NCBI RefSeq assembly: GCF_047511655.1
Contig: NC_133401.1
Location: forward strand, 13,052,001 to 13,116,000
Source: Castor canadensis
Taxonomy: Eukaryota; Chordata; Mammalia; Rodentia; Castoridae
Direction of reading: 5' to 3'
Length of the DNA: 64,000 nucleotides
A model generated the notes under the pieces. It ran no database searches. It was given only the letters and a program-made list of their open reading frames with translations, and had not been told where the DNA came from. This document shows, piece by piece, positions 1 through 10,160 of this stretch (positions are counted from its first letter, which is position 1; every line of letters starts with the position of its first letter). The position numbers and the translations under genes are program-made.

Positions 1-484
1 GCGCCCCGCTCCAGCCAGAGCCTCTCCGGCGCGCCTGGCTCGTTTATTTACAGTCCCGGGAAGGGTTCCCTTCCCCCAATCTTCAGCGCTCAGGGCGCCC
101 CACCCTCTTTCCAGCGTGTCTTAACTGTTCTTATTGCTTAGTACTCAGTTTCTCTTTTTTTCCCGGGTGGAGGTCAGTCTGTCCAGGGGGCTATGCTGCT
201 CTGGCCCAGGCTTGTCTGTGGGGGAACCGCGGTACCACGAAGCTCACCTGGTCCGCGTCTTCCCAAGACGTATGGGCGCCGGCCACTGGCGGTCCCGGGG
301 GGCCTCCTCGGTTCTCCGTTTAACGTGAAGTGGAGATTCTCTGCGCCGGCTGGAGATGTGGAGGGGTCAAAGTTATGCCTTTTCTCGGTGATTATGCCTG
401 CAAAGTGTGTCTCCAGCGTCTCTCCAAGATTTCACTATAGGAGGCTCGCTTTCTGCTTCCTACCTCTAGCCGCCATCTTGGAAT
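1..484 (-). promoter_or_regulatory. Partial 5' UTR of the unit cut by the window edge
   Basis: This is the 5'-most 484 bp of another unit's L1 5' UTR, matching 2,781-3,264. It ends with the YY1-type site at 469-481 (minus strand CCAAGATGGCGGC). It is dense in CpG between about 220 and 350. An AATAAA hexamer reads on the minus strand at 43-48. The ORF2 stub of unit 1 is fused directly to its end. Confidence 0.9.
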
Positions 485-568
485 TCTCAAGCAGTGTCTT
501 TTGATGGGTGAGTTAAGTCCGTTAACATTAAGTGTTAGTACTGATAGGTATGTGGTGATTCCTGTCAT
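392..568 (-). pseudogene. Truncated L1 ORF2 start fused to the neighbouring 5' UTR (58-codon chimeric frame), repeated in every unit
   Basis: Fifty bases after the ORF1 stop, an ATG opens a frame beginning MTGITTYLSVLTLNVNGLNS. This is the conserved start of L1 ORF2p, ahead of the endonuclease domain. ORF2 similarity ends near codon 27 (KRHCL). The frame then reads through the 5' end of the adjacent unit and stops after 58 codons. No endonuclease, reverse transcriptase or Cys-rich domain follows. Equivalent start codons lie at 3348, 6127, 8907, 11686, 14465, 17246, 20026, 22805, 25584, 28364, 31143, 33923, 36703, 39483 and 42262. Whether the chimeric peptide is made is unknown. L1 ORF2 is normally translated inefficiently by reinitiation. 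Confidence 0.88.
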
Positions 569-618
569 TTAGTTGTCTTAGTTGTTTGAAGGTTTGATTG
601 TGTGTACCTAAGTTGAGG

Positions 619-1821
619 TTACTCTCTACTGTCTTGCTTTTTCTTTTCCTGTGGTTTGGTGCTGCTTGTCTTTTCATGGTTAAGTTGGGTGTCACTTTCT
701 GTGTGCAGGATCCCTTGCAGAATCTTTTGTAATGGTGGCTTTGTGGTCACATATTGTTTTAGTTTCTGCTTATCATGGAAGACTTTTATTGCTCCATCTA
801 TTTTGAATGATAGCTTTGCTGGGTAGAGTATCCTGGGGTTGAAGTTATTTTCATTCAGTGCCCGGAAGATCTCACCCCACGCTCTTCTTGCTTTTAATGT
901 TTCTGTTGAGAAGTCTGCTGTGATTTTGATGGGTTTACCTTTGTATGTTACTTGTTTTTTCTCTCTTGCAGCCTTCAATATTCTTTCCTTAGTTTCTGAA
1001 CTTGTTGTTTTAATGATGATATGTCGTGGAGTAGTTCTATTTTGATCTGGTCTGTTTGGTGTCCTGGAGGCCTCTTGCATCTGTATGGGAATATCTTTCT
1101 CTAGATTTGGGAAATTTTCCATTATTATTTTGTTGAATATATTACGCATTCCCTTCGCTTGCACCTCTTCTCCTTCTTCGATGCCCATGATTCTCAAGTT
1201 TGGTCTTTTGATGGAGTCGGTGAGTTCTTGCATTTTCTTTTCACAGGTCTTGAGTTGTTTAATTAATAGTACTTCGGTTTTTCCTTTAATTACCATTTCA
1301 TCTTCAAGTTCTGAGATTCTGTCTTCTGTTTGTTCTATTTTGCTGGATTGGCCTTCCGTTTTGTTTTGCAGTTCTGTTTCGTTCTTTTTTCTGAGGTTTT
1401 CCATATCCTGGCTGTTTTCTTCTTTATTGTTGTCTATTTTTGTCCTGAGTTCATTTATCCATTTATTCATTGTGTTCTCTCTTTCACTTTGGTGTTTATA
1501 CAGTGCTTCTATGGTTTCCTTTATTTCTTCTTTTGCTTTTTCAAATTCTCTATTGTTATTGTCTTGGAATTTCTTGAGTGTCTCCTGTACATTTTGGTTG
1601 ACCCTATCCAGTATCATCTCTATAAAATTCTCATTGAGTACTTGTAGTATGTCTTCTTTTAAATTATTCTTGTAGGCTTCATTTGGTCCTTTGGCATAGT
1701 TTATCTTCATTTTGTTGGAGTCTGGCTCTGAGTTTCTGTTCTCTTCATTCCCCTCTGGTTCCTGTACTAATTTTTTGCTGTGGGAAAACTGGTTTCCTTG
1801 TTTTTTCTGTCTTCCTGTCAT
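619..1821 (-). CDS. L1 ORF1: L1 ORF1 protein (ORF1p), unit 1, haplotype A, intact
   Basis: The 400-residue L1 ORF1p is a trimeric RNA-binding nucleic-acid chaperone that coats L1 RNA in cytoplasmic RNPs. I start it at the ATG at 1821 (MTGRQKK...), which gives a size near the mammalian family norm (human 338, mouse about 360-370). The frame is open for 56 more codons upstream to 1989, but that stretch is hydrophobic 5' UTR translation and unlikely to be used. Residues 1-45 are basic and polar. Residues ~50-204 are charged and heptad-like (coiled coil). The RRM starts at KRPNLRIMGI (205). The C-terminal domain carries TPRHIIIK (264-271), ARRAWGEIF (311-319) and YPAKLSF (333-339), all hallmark ORF1p motifs. 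The tail is lysine-rich. This copy has Asn89 and Ile232. Nothing is broken. Confidence 0.95.
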   Translation of the reverse strand: MTGRQKKQGNQFSHSKKLVQEPEGNEENRNSEPDSNKMKINYAKGPNEAYKNNLKEDILQVLNENFIEMILDRVNQNVQETLKKFQDNNNREFEKAKEEIKETIEALYKHQSERENTMNKWINELRTKIDNNKEENSQDMENLRKKNETELQNKTEGQSSKIEQTEDRISELEDEMVIKGKTEVLLIKQLKTCEKKMQELTDSIKRPNLRIMGIEEGEEVQAKGMRNIFNKIIMENFPNLEKDIPIQMQEASRTPNRPDQNRTTPRHIIIKTTSSETKERILKAAREKKQVTYKGKPIKITADFSTETLKARRAWGEIFRALNENNFNPRILYPAKLSFKIDGAIKVFHDKQKLKQYVTTKPPLQKILQGILHTESDTQLNHEKTSSTKPQEKKKQDSRE

Positions 1822-3264
1822 TGTCCTTGGTGTTGTTACTGTCCCTGTACTGTGTGTAATTAAGTATTTTCTAGCTTGTAATAATAACAATGGTAATATT
1901 GAGAATGGAAGAGTGAGCTGAGATGGAAAGCAAGAAGTTAAAGAAAAGGGGAAAACAAATATACAGACAAGAGGGAGAAAGCAGAACAAGGTATCAGACA
2001 GGAGAGTTTCAAAGGTATAAACAGGGAGTGTTAGTGTACTAATCGACAGTAAGCTGAACAGACAATAGAGAGACAGAGAGAGGATTGAAAATCAAAGATA
2101 AAAAAAATAAAAAATAAGTATATGAAAGTAATATCTATTTATAAAAATGAATTAAAATAAAATGGAAAATAGGAAATTAAAAAAAAAAAACCAAAAAACT
2201 TCCAAGTTTATATGCAATGCAATTTCAGTCTTAATAATTTGGATGTCCGTCTTAATCTCCAGTCCTGGAGTTGGTGCCTCAGATGTTGTTCTGTAGTTGT
2301 CTCATCAAAGGGGATGCATAAAGTAGAACAAAACTACACTCACACACACACAGAAGGAAAAAAAAAAAGCCCAAGTGTCCCCAGTTCAAATGCAATACAG
2401 TTTCAGTAAGTTTTTCAGCTTGCAGGTGTAATTCGGTTGTTCTCTCATCAAAGGTAGGGAGAAAAAGAAAAAAAAGCGTCTGGAGGCAGTTCTGAGAGTG
2501 GTATCTGCAACTGTGGTTTGCCTGCCTGCTGCTCTCAGCCTGTAGCTGGAGGCGTTATTTATGCAGATCTCTGGGGTGAGCTTAGCACTCACCTGGTCCC
2601 ACAGGCTTTGTTTGCTCAGAGTTCTCCTGTGCGGCGGCCTCTGCTACAGCCTTTCCCCTTTCCAAGCACTGGGAAAGGTGCCACTGCCCCGCGTTGTCAG
2701 GCCTGCGTGTTTATTTACAATTCACGTGGGAAGTGGGTCTTCCCTCCTCTCACAAGCGTCCCCGCTCCTGGTTGCTGGGCGCGCCCCGCTCCAGCCAGAG
2801 CCTCTCCGGCGCGCCTGGCTCGTTTATTTACAGTCCCGGGAAGGGTTCCCTTCCCCCAATCTTCAGCGCTCAGGGCGCCCCACCCTCTTTCCAGCGTGTC
2901 TTAACTGTTCTTATTGCTTAGTACTCAGTTTCTCTTTTTTTCCCGGGTGGAGGTCAGTCTGTCCAGGGGGCTATGCTGCTCTGGCCCAGGCTTGTCTGTG
3001 GGGGAACCGCGGTACCACGAAGCTCACCTGGTCCGCGTCTTCCCAAGACGTATGGGCGCCGGCCACTGGCGGTCCCGGGGGGCCTCCTCGGTTCTCCGTT
3101 TAACGTGAAGTGGAGATTCTCTGCGCCGGCTGGAGATGTGGAGGGGTCAAAGTTATGCCTTTTCTCGGTGATTATGCCTGCAAAGTGTGTCTCCAGCGTC
3201 TCTCCAAGATTTCACTATAGGAGGCTCGCTTTCTGCTTCCTACCTCTAGCCGCCATCTTGGAAT
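1822..3264 (-). promoter_or_regulatory. L1 5' UTR / internal promoter of unit 1 (representative of units 1-15)
   Basis: L1 5' UTRs carry an internal RNA polymerase II promoter. Reading from the 5' end (3,264), this one has a YY1-type site (3249-3261) and then a ~700 bp CpG-rich block with many CCGG, GCGC and CGCG words. The block includes a CACGTG E-box at 2723-2728 and two related subrepeats, each containing GTTTATTTACA (near 2709 and 2822). Further 3' are two degenerate copies of a ~85 bp element starting at 2206 and 2384 (178 bp apart), a short CA run (2340-2352), A-tracts and a purine-rich stretch to ORF1. YY1 binding at +10 to +25 of human L1 positions transcription start. The same arrangement here suggests 3,264 is close to the native L1 5' end. 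Activity cannot be read from sequence. Confidence 0.8.
3249..3261 (-). promoter_or_regulatory. YY1-type site at the 5' end of each L1 unit
   Basis: CCAAGATGGCGGC on the minus strand contains the YY1 core AAGATGGCGGC. Identical sites recur 3-15 bases inside each unit end: 469, 3249, 6028, 8808, 11587, 14366, 17147, 19927, 22706, 25485, 28265, 31044, 33824, 36604, 39384, 42163 and 45113 (left coordinates). In human L1 an equivalent site near the 5' terminus sets accurate initiation. Confidence 0.8.
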
Positions 3265-3398
3265 TCTCAAGCAGTGTCTTTTGATGGGTGAGTTAAGTCC
3301 GTTAACATTAAGTGTTAGTACTGATAGGTATGTGGTGATTCCTGTCATTTAGTTGTCTTAGTTGTTTGAAGGTTTGATTGTGTGTACCTAAGTTGAGG

Positions 3399-4601
3399 TT
3401 ACTCTCTACTGTCTTGCTTTTTCTTTTCCTGTGGTTTGGTGCTGCTTGTCTTTTCATGGTTAAGTTGGGTGTCACTTTCTGTGTGCAGGATCCCTTGCAG
3501 AATCTTTTGTAATGGTGGCTTTGTGGTCACATATTGTTTTAGTTTCTGCTTATCATGGAAGACTTTTATTGCTCCATCTATTTTGAATGATAGCTTTGCT
3601 GGGTAGAGTATCCTGGGGTTGAAGTTATTTTCATTCAGTGCCCGGAAGATCTCACCCCACGCTCTTCTTGCTTTTAATGTTTCTGTTGAGAAGTCTGCTG
3701 TGATTTTGATGGGTTTACCTTTGTATGTTACTTGTTTTTTCTCTCTTGCAGCCTTCAATATTCTTTCCTTAGTTTCTGAACTTGTTGTTTTAATGATGAT
3801 ATGTCGTGGAGTAGTTCTATTTTGATCTGGTCTGTTTGGTGTCCTGGAGGCCTCTTGCATCTGTATGGGAATATCTTTCTCTAGATTTGGGAAATTTTCC
3901 ATTATCATTTTGTTGAATATATTACGCATTCCCTTCGCTTGCACCTCTTCTCCTTCTTCGATGCCCATGATTCTCAAGTTTGGTCTTTTGATGGAGTCGG
4001 TGAGTTCTTGCATTTTCTTTTCACAGGTCTTGAGTTGTTTAATTAATAGTACTTCGGTTTTTCCTTTAATTACCATTTCATCTTCAAGTTCTGAGATTCT
4101 GTCTTCTGTTTGTTCTATTTTGCTGGATTGGCCTTCCGTTTTGTTTTGCAGTTCTGTTTCGTTCTTTTTTCTGAGGTTTTCCATATCCTGGCTGTTTTCT
4201 TCTTTATTGTTGTCTATTTTTGTCCTGAGTTCATTTATCCATTTATTCATTGTGTTCTCTCTTTCACTTTGGTGTTTATACAGTGCTTCTATGGTTTCCT
4301 TTATTTCTTCTTTTGCTTTTTCAAATTCTCTATTTTTATTGTCTTGGAATTTCTTGAGTGTCTCCTGTACATTTTGGTTGACCCTATCCAGTATCATCTC
4401 TATAAAATTCTCATTGAGTACTTGTAGTATGTCTTCTTTTAAATTATTCTTGTAGGCTTCATTTGGTCCTTTGGCATAGTTTATCTTCATTTTGTTGGAG
4501 TCTGGCTCTGAGTTTCTGTTCTCTTCATTCCCCTCTGGTTCCTGTACTAATTTTTTGCTGTGGGAAAACTGGTTTCCTTGTTTTTTCTGTCTTCCTGTCA
4601 T
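3399..4601 (-). CDS. L1 ORF1: L1 ORF1p, unit 2, haplotype A, intact
   Basis: A complete 400-codon ORF1 with the architecture described for unit 1. It differs from unit 1 by Lys89 instead of Asn89 and Met232 instead of Ile232, the latter in the RRM just before MENFPNL. The Lys89/Met232 combination is unique to this unit, as expected if exchange shuffles the two sites. Confidence 0.95.
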   Translation of the reverse strand: MTGRQKKQGNQFSHSKKLVQEPEGNEENRNSEPDSNKMKINYAKGPNEAYKNNLKEDILQVLNENFIEMILDRVNQNVQETLKKFQDNKNREFEKAKEEIKETIEALYKHQSERENTMNKWINELRTKIDNNKEENSQDMENLRKKNETELQNKTEGQSSKIEQTEDRISELEDEMVIKGKTEVLLIKQLKTCEKKMQELTDSIKRPNLRIMGIEEGEEVQAKGMRNIFNKMIMENFPNLEKDIPIQMQEASRTPNRPDQNRTTPRHIIIKTTSSETKERILKAAREKKQVTYKGKPIKITADFSTETLKARRAWGEIFRALNENNFNPRILYPAKLSFKIDGAIKVFHDKQKLKQYVTTKPPLQKILQGILHTESDTQLNHEKTSSTKPQEKKKQDSRE

Positions 4602-6177
4602 TGTCCTTGGTGTTGTTACTGTCCCTGTACTGTGTGTAATTAAGTATTTTCTAGCTTGTAATAATAACAATGGTAATATTGAGAATGGAAGAGTGAGCTG
4701 AGATGGAAAGCAAGAAGTTAAAGAAAAGGGGAAAACAAATATACAGACAAGAGGGAGAAAGCAGAACAAGGTATCAGACAGGAGAGTTTCAAAGGTATAA
4801 ACAGGGAGTGTTAGTGTACTAATCGACAGTAAGCTGAACAGACAATAGAGAGACAGAGAGAGGATTGAAAATCAAAGATAAAAAAAATAAAAAATAAGTA
4901 TATGAAAGTAATATCTATTTATAAAAATGAATTAAAATAAAATGGAAAATAGGAAATTAAAAAAAAAAACCAAAAAACTTCCAAGTTTATATGCAATGCA
5001 ATTTCAGTCTTAATAATTTGGATGTCCGTCTTAATCTCCAGTCCTGGAGTTGGTGCCTCAGATGTTGTTCTGTAGTTGTCTCATCAAAGGGGATGCATAA
5101 AGTAGAACAAAACTACACTCACACACACACAGAAGGAAAAAAAAAAAGCCCAAGTGTCCCCAGTTCAAATGCAATACAGTTTCAGTAAGTTTTTCAGCTT
5201 GCAGGTGTAATTCGGTTGTTCTCTCATCAAAGGTAGGGAGAAAAAGAAAAAAAAGCGTCTGGAGGCAGTTCTGAGAGTGGTATCTGCAACTGTGGTTTGC
5301 CTGCCTGCTGCTCTCAGCCTGTAGCTGGAGGCGTTATTTATGCAGATCTCTGGGGTGAGCTTAGCACTCACCTGGTCCCACAGGCTTTGTTTGCTCAGAG
5401 TTCTCCTGTGCGGCGGCCTCTGCTACAGCCTTTCCCCTTTCCAAGCACTGGGAAAGGTGCCACTGCCCCGCGTTGTCAGGCCTGCGTGTTTATTTACAGT
5501 TCACGTGGGAAGTGGGTCTTCCCTCCTCTCACAAGCATCCCCGCTCCTGGTTGCTGGGCGCGCCCCGCTCCAGCCAGAGCCTCTCCGGCGCGCCTGGCTC
5601 GTTTATTTACAGTCCCGGGAAGGGTTCCCTTCCCCCAATCTTCAGCGCTCAGGGCGCCCCACCCTCTTTCCAGCGTGTCTTAACTGTTCTTATTGCTTAG
5701 TACTCAGTTTCTCTTTTTTTCCCGGGTGGAGGTCAGTCTGTCCAGGGGGCTATGCTGCTCTGGCCCAGGCTTGTCTGTGGGGGAACCGCGGTACCACGAA
5801 GCTCACCTGGTCCGCGTCTTCCCAAGACGTATGGGCGCCGGCCACTGGCGGTCCCGGGGGGCCTCCTCGGTTCTCCGTTTAACGTGAAGTGGAGATTCTC
5901 TGCGCCGGCTGGAGATGTGGAGGGGTCAAAGTTATGCCTTTTCTCGGTGATTATGCCTGCAAAGTGTGTCTCCAGCGTCTCTCCAAGATTTCACTATAGG
6001 AGGCTCGCTTTCTGCTTCCTACCTCTAGCCGCCATCTTGGAATTCTCAAGCAGTGTCTTTTGATGGGTGAGTTAAGTCCGTTAACATTAAGTGTTAGTAC
6101 TGATAGGTATGTGGTGATTCCTGTCATTTAGTTGTCTTAGTTGTTTGAAGGTTTGATTGTGTGTACCTAAGTTGAGG

Positions 6178-7380
6178 TTACTCTCTACTGTCTTGCTTTT
6201 TCTTTTCCTGTGGTTTGGTGCTGCTTGTCTTTTCATGGTTAAGTTGGGTGTCACTTTCTGTGTGCAGGATCCCTTGCAGAATCTTTTGTAATGGTGGCTT
6301 TGTGGTCACATATTGTTTTAGTTTCTGCTTATCATGGAAGACTTTTATTGCTCCATCTATTTTGAATGATAGCTTTGCTGGGTAGAGTATCCTGGGGTTG
6401 AAGTTATTTTCATTCAGTGCCCGGAAGATCTCACCCCACGCTCTTCTTGCTTTTAATGTTTCTGTTGAGAAGTCTGCTGTGATTTTGATGGGTTTACCTT
6501 TGTATGTTACTTGTTTTTTCTCTCTTGCAGCCTTCAATATTCTTTCCTTAGTTTCTGAACTTGTTGTTTTAATGATGATATGTCGTGGAGTAGTTCTATT
6601 TTGATCTGGTCTGTTTGGTGTCCTGGAGGCCTCTTGCATCTGTATGGGAATATCTTTCTCTAGATTTGGGAAATTTTCCATTATTATTTTGTTGAATATA
6701 TTACGCATTCCCTTCGCTTGCACCTCTTCTCCTTCTTCGATGCCCATGATTCTCAAGTTTGGTCTTTTGATGGAGTCGGTGAGTTCTTGCATTTTCTTTT
6801 CACAGGTCTTGAGTTGTTTAATTAATAGTACTTCGGTTTTTCCTTTAATTACCATTTCATCTTCAAGTTCTGAGATTCTGTCTTCTGTTTGTTCTATTTT
6901 GCTGGATTGGCCTTCCGTTTTGTTTTGCAGTTCTGTTTCGTTCTTTTTTCTGAGGTTTTCCATATCCTGGCTGTTTTCTTCTTTATTGTTGTCTATTTTT
7001 GTCCTGAGTTCATTTATCCATTTATTCATTGTGTTCTCTCTTTCACTTTGGTGTTTATACAGTGCTTCTATGGTTTCCTTTATTTCTTCTTTTGCTTTTT
7101 CAAATTCTCTATTTTTATTGTCTTGGAATTTCTTGAGTGTCTCCTGTACATTTTGGTTGACCCTATCCAGTATCATCTCTATAAAATTCTCATTGAGTAC
7201 TTGTAGTATGTCTTCTTTTAAATTATTCTTGTAGGCTTCATTTGGTCCTTTGGCATAGTTTATCTTCATTTTGTTGGAGTCTGGCTCTGAGTTTCTGTTC
7301 TCTTCATTCCCCTCTGGTTCCTGTACTAATTTTTTGCTGTGGGAAAACTGGTTTCCTTGTTTTTTCTGTCTTCCTGTCAT
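6178..7380 (-). CDS. L1 ORF1: L1 ORF1p, unit 3, haplotype A, intact
   Basis: Complete ORF1 with Lys89 and Ile232. The 5' UTR of this unit has a 12-A run after the CA tract (about 7916-7927). Only unit 14 shares that run length, which links the two units. Confidence 0.95.
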   Translation of the reverse strand: MTGRQKKQGNQFSHSKKLVQEPEGNEENRNSEPDSNKMKINYAKGPNEAYKNNLKEDILQVLNENFIEMILDRVNQNVQETLKKFQDNKNREFEKAKEEIKETIEALYKHQSERENTMNKWINELRTKIDNNKEENSQDMENLRKKNETELQNKTEGQSSKIEQTEDRISELEDEMVIKGKTEVLLIKQLKTCEKKMQELTDSIKRPNLRIMGIEEGEEVQAKGMRNIFNKIIMENFPNLEKDIPIQMQEASRTPNRPDQNRTTPRHIIIKTTSSETKERILKAAREKKQVTYKGKPIKITADFSTETLKARRAWGEIFRALNENNFNPRILYPAKLSFKIDGAIKVFHDKQKLKQYVTTKPPLQKILQGILHTESDTQLNHEKTSSTKPQEKKKQDSRE

Positions 7381-8957
7381 TGTCCTTGGTGTTGTTACTG
7401 TCCCTGTACTGTGTGTAATTAAGTATTTTCTAGCTTGTAATAATAACAATGGTAATATTGAGAATGGAAGAGTGAGCTGAGATGGAAAGCAAGAAGTTAA
7501 AGAAAAGGGGAAAACAAATATACAGACAAGAGGGAGAAAGCAGAACAAGGTATCAGACAGGAGAGTTTCAAAGGTATAAACAGGGAGTGTTAGTGTACTA
7601 ATCGACAGTAAGCTGAACAGACAATAGAGAGACAGAGAGAGGATTGAAAATCAAAGATAAAAAAAATAAAAAATAAGTATATGAAAGTAATATCTATTTA
7701 TAAAAATGAATTAAAATAAAATGGAAAATAGGAAATTAAAAAAAAAAACCAAAAAACTTCCAAGTTTATATGCAATGCAATTTCAGTCTTAATAATTTGG
7801 ATGTCCGTCTTAATCTCCAGTCCTGGAGTTGGTGCCTCAGATGTTGTTCTGTAGTTGTCTCATCAAAGGGGATGCATAAAGTAGAACAAAACTACACTCA
7901 CACACACACAGAAGGAAAAAAAAAAAAGCCCAAGTGTCCCCAGTTCAAATGCAATACAGTTTCAGTAAGTTTTTCAGCTTGCAGGTGTAATTCGGTTGTT
8001 CTCTCATCAAAGGTAGGGAGAAAAAGAAAAAAAAGCGTCTGGAGGCAGTTCTGAGAGTGGTATCTGCAACTGTGGTTTGCCTGCCTGCTGCTCTCAGCCT
8101 GTAGCTGGAGGCGTTATTTATGCAGATCTCTGGGGTGAGCTTAGCACTCACCTGGTCCCACAGGCTTTGTTTGCTCAGAGTTCTCCTGTGCGGCGGCCTC
8201 TGCTACAGCCTTTCCCCTTTCCAAGCACTGGGAAAGGTGCCACTGCCCCGCGTTGTCAGGCCTGCGTGTTTATTTACAGTTCACGTGGGAAGTGGGTCTT
8301 CCCTCCTCTCACAAGCGTCCCCGCTCCTGGTTGCTGGGCGCGCCCCGCTCCAGCCAGAGCCTCTCCGGCGCGCCTGGCTCGTTTATTTACAGTCCCGGGA
8401 AGGGTTCCCTTCCCCCAATCTTCAGCGCTCAGGGCGCCCCACCCTCTTTCCAGCGTGTCTTAACTGTTCTTATTGCTTAGTACTCAGTTTCTCTTTTTTT
8501 CCCGGGTGGAGGTCAGTCTGTCCAGGGGGCTATGCTGCTCTGGCCCAGGCTTGTCTGTGGGGGAACCGCGGTACCACGAAGCTCACCTGGTCCGCGTCTT
8601 CCCAAGACGTATGGGCGCCGGCCACTGGCGGTCCCGGGGGGCCTCCTCGGTTCTCCGTTTAACGTGAAGTGGAGATTCTCTGCGCCGGCTGGAGATGTGG
8701 AGGGGTCAAAGTTATGCCTTTTCTCGGTGATTATGCCTGCAAAGTGTGTCTCCAGCGTCTCTCCAAGATTTCACTATAGGAGGCTCGCTTTCTGCTTCCT
8801 ACCTCTAGCCGCCATCTTGGAATTCTCAAGCAGTGTCTTTTGATGGGTGAGTTAAGTCCGTTAACATTAAGTGTTAGTACTGATAGGTATGTGGTGATTC
8901 CTGTCATTTAGTTGTCTTAGTTGTTTGAAGGTTTGATTGTGTGTACCTAAGTTGAGG

Positions 8958-10160
8958 TTACTCTCTACTGTCTTGCTTTTTCTTTTCCTGTGGTTTGGTG
9001 CTGCTTGTCTTTTCATGGTTAAGTTGGGTGTCACTTTCTGTGTGCAGGATCCCTTGCAGAATCTTTTGTAATGGTGGCTTTGTGGTCACATATTGTTTTA
9101 GTTTCTGCTTATCATGGAAGACTTTTATTGCTCCATCTATTTTGAATGATAGCTTTGCTGGGTAGAGTATCCTGGGGTTGAAGTTATTTTCATTCAGTGC
9201 CCGGAAGATCTCACCCCACGCTCTTCTTGCTTTTAATGTTTCTGTTGAGAAGTCTGCTGTGATTTTGATGGGTTTACCTTTGTATGTTACTTGTTTTTTC
9301 TCTCTTGCAGCCTTCAATATTCTTTCCTTAGTTTCTGAACTTGTTGTTTTAATGATGATATGTCGTGGAGTAGTTCTATTTTGATCTGGTCTGTTTGGTG
9401 TCCTGGAGGCCTCTTGCATCTGTATGGGAATATCTTTCTCTAGATTTGGGAAATTTTCCATTATTATTTTGTTGAATATATTACGCATTCCCTTCGCTTG
9501 CACCTCTTCTCCTTCTTCGATGCCCATGATTCTCAAGTTTGGTCTTTTGATGGAGTCGGTGAGTTCTTGCATTTTCTTTTCACAGGTCTTGAGTTGTTTA
9601 ATTAATAGTACTTCGGTTTTTCCTTTAATTACCATTTCATCTTCAAGTTCTGAGATTCTGTCTTCTGTTTGTTCTATTTTGCTGGATTGGCCTTCCGTTT
9701 TGTTTTGCAGTTCTGTTTCGTTCTTTTTTCTGAGGTTTTCCATATCCTGGCTGTTTTCTTCTTTATTGTTGTCTATTTTTGTCCTGAGTTCATTTATCCA
9801 TTTATTCATTGTGTTCTCTCTTTCACTTTGGTGTTTATACAGTGCTTCTATGGTTTCCTTTATTTCTTCTTTTGCTTTTTCAAATTCTCTATTTTTATTG
9901 TCTTGGAATTTCTTGAGTGTCTCCTGTACATTTTGGTTGACCCTATCCAGTATCATCTCTATAAAATTCTCATTGAGTACTTGTAGTATGTCTTCTTTTA
10001 AATTATTCTTGTAGGCTTCATTTGGTCCTTTGGCATAGTTTATCTTCATTTTGTTGGAGTCTGGCTCTGAGTTTCTGTTCTCTTCATTCCCCTCTGGTTC
10101 CTGTACTAATTTTTTGCTGTGGGAAAACTGGTTTCCTTGTTTTTTCTGTCTTCCTGTCAT
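8958..10160 (-). CDS. L1 ORF1: L1 ORF1p, unit 4, haplotype A, intact
   Basis: Complete ORF1 with Lys89 and Ile232, the same protein as units 3 and 15. It lies directly left of the B-type unit 5, just as unit 15 lies left of the B-type unit 16. Confidence 0.95.
   Translation of the reverse strand: MTGRQKKQGNQFSHSKKLVQEPEGNEENRNSEPDSNKMKINYAKGPNEAYKNNLKEDILQVLNENFIEMILDRVNQNVQETLKKFQDNKNREFEKAKEEIKETIEALYKHQSERENTMNKWINELRTKIDNNKEENSQDMENLRKKNETELQNKTEGQSSKIEQTEDRISELEDEMVIKGKTEVLLIKQLKTCEKKMQELTDSIKRPNLRIMGIEEGEEVQAKGMRNIFNKIIMENFPNLEKDIPIQMQEASRTPNRPDQNRTTPRHIIIKTTSSETKERILKAAREKKQVTYKGKPIKITADFSTETLKARRAWGEIFRALNENNFNPRILYPAKLSFKIDGAIKVFHDKQKLKQYVTTKPPLQKILQGILHTESDTQLNHEKTSSTKPQEKKKQDSRE

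Noticed and set aside
1085..1675. Plus-strand 196-codon hydrophobic frame (and the 105-, 69- and 68-codon frames) opposite ORF1
   Set aside because: These are shadows of ORF1. The antisense of Glu/Lys-rich coiled-coil codons reads as Phe/Leu/Ser-rich pseudo-membrane protein.
1822..1989. A 56-residue hydrophobic N-terminal extension of ORF1 (possible signal peptide)
   Set aside because: It translates the 5' UTR, has no counterpart in known ORF1p and is lost in unit 16, while the downstream ATG gives the expected protein.
2561..3103. Plus-strand 180-codon frame recurring in every unit
   Set aside because: It overlaps the CpG-rich L1 5' UTR in antisense, has no recognisable domain and recurs only because the DNA is tandemly repeated. 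Kept as an antisense lead only through the unit 16 frame.
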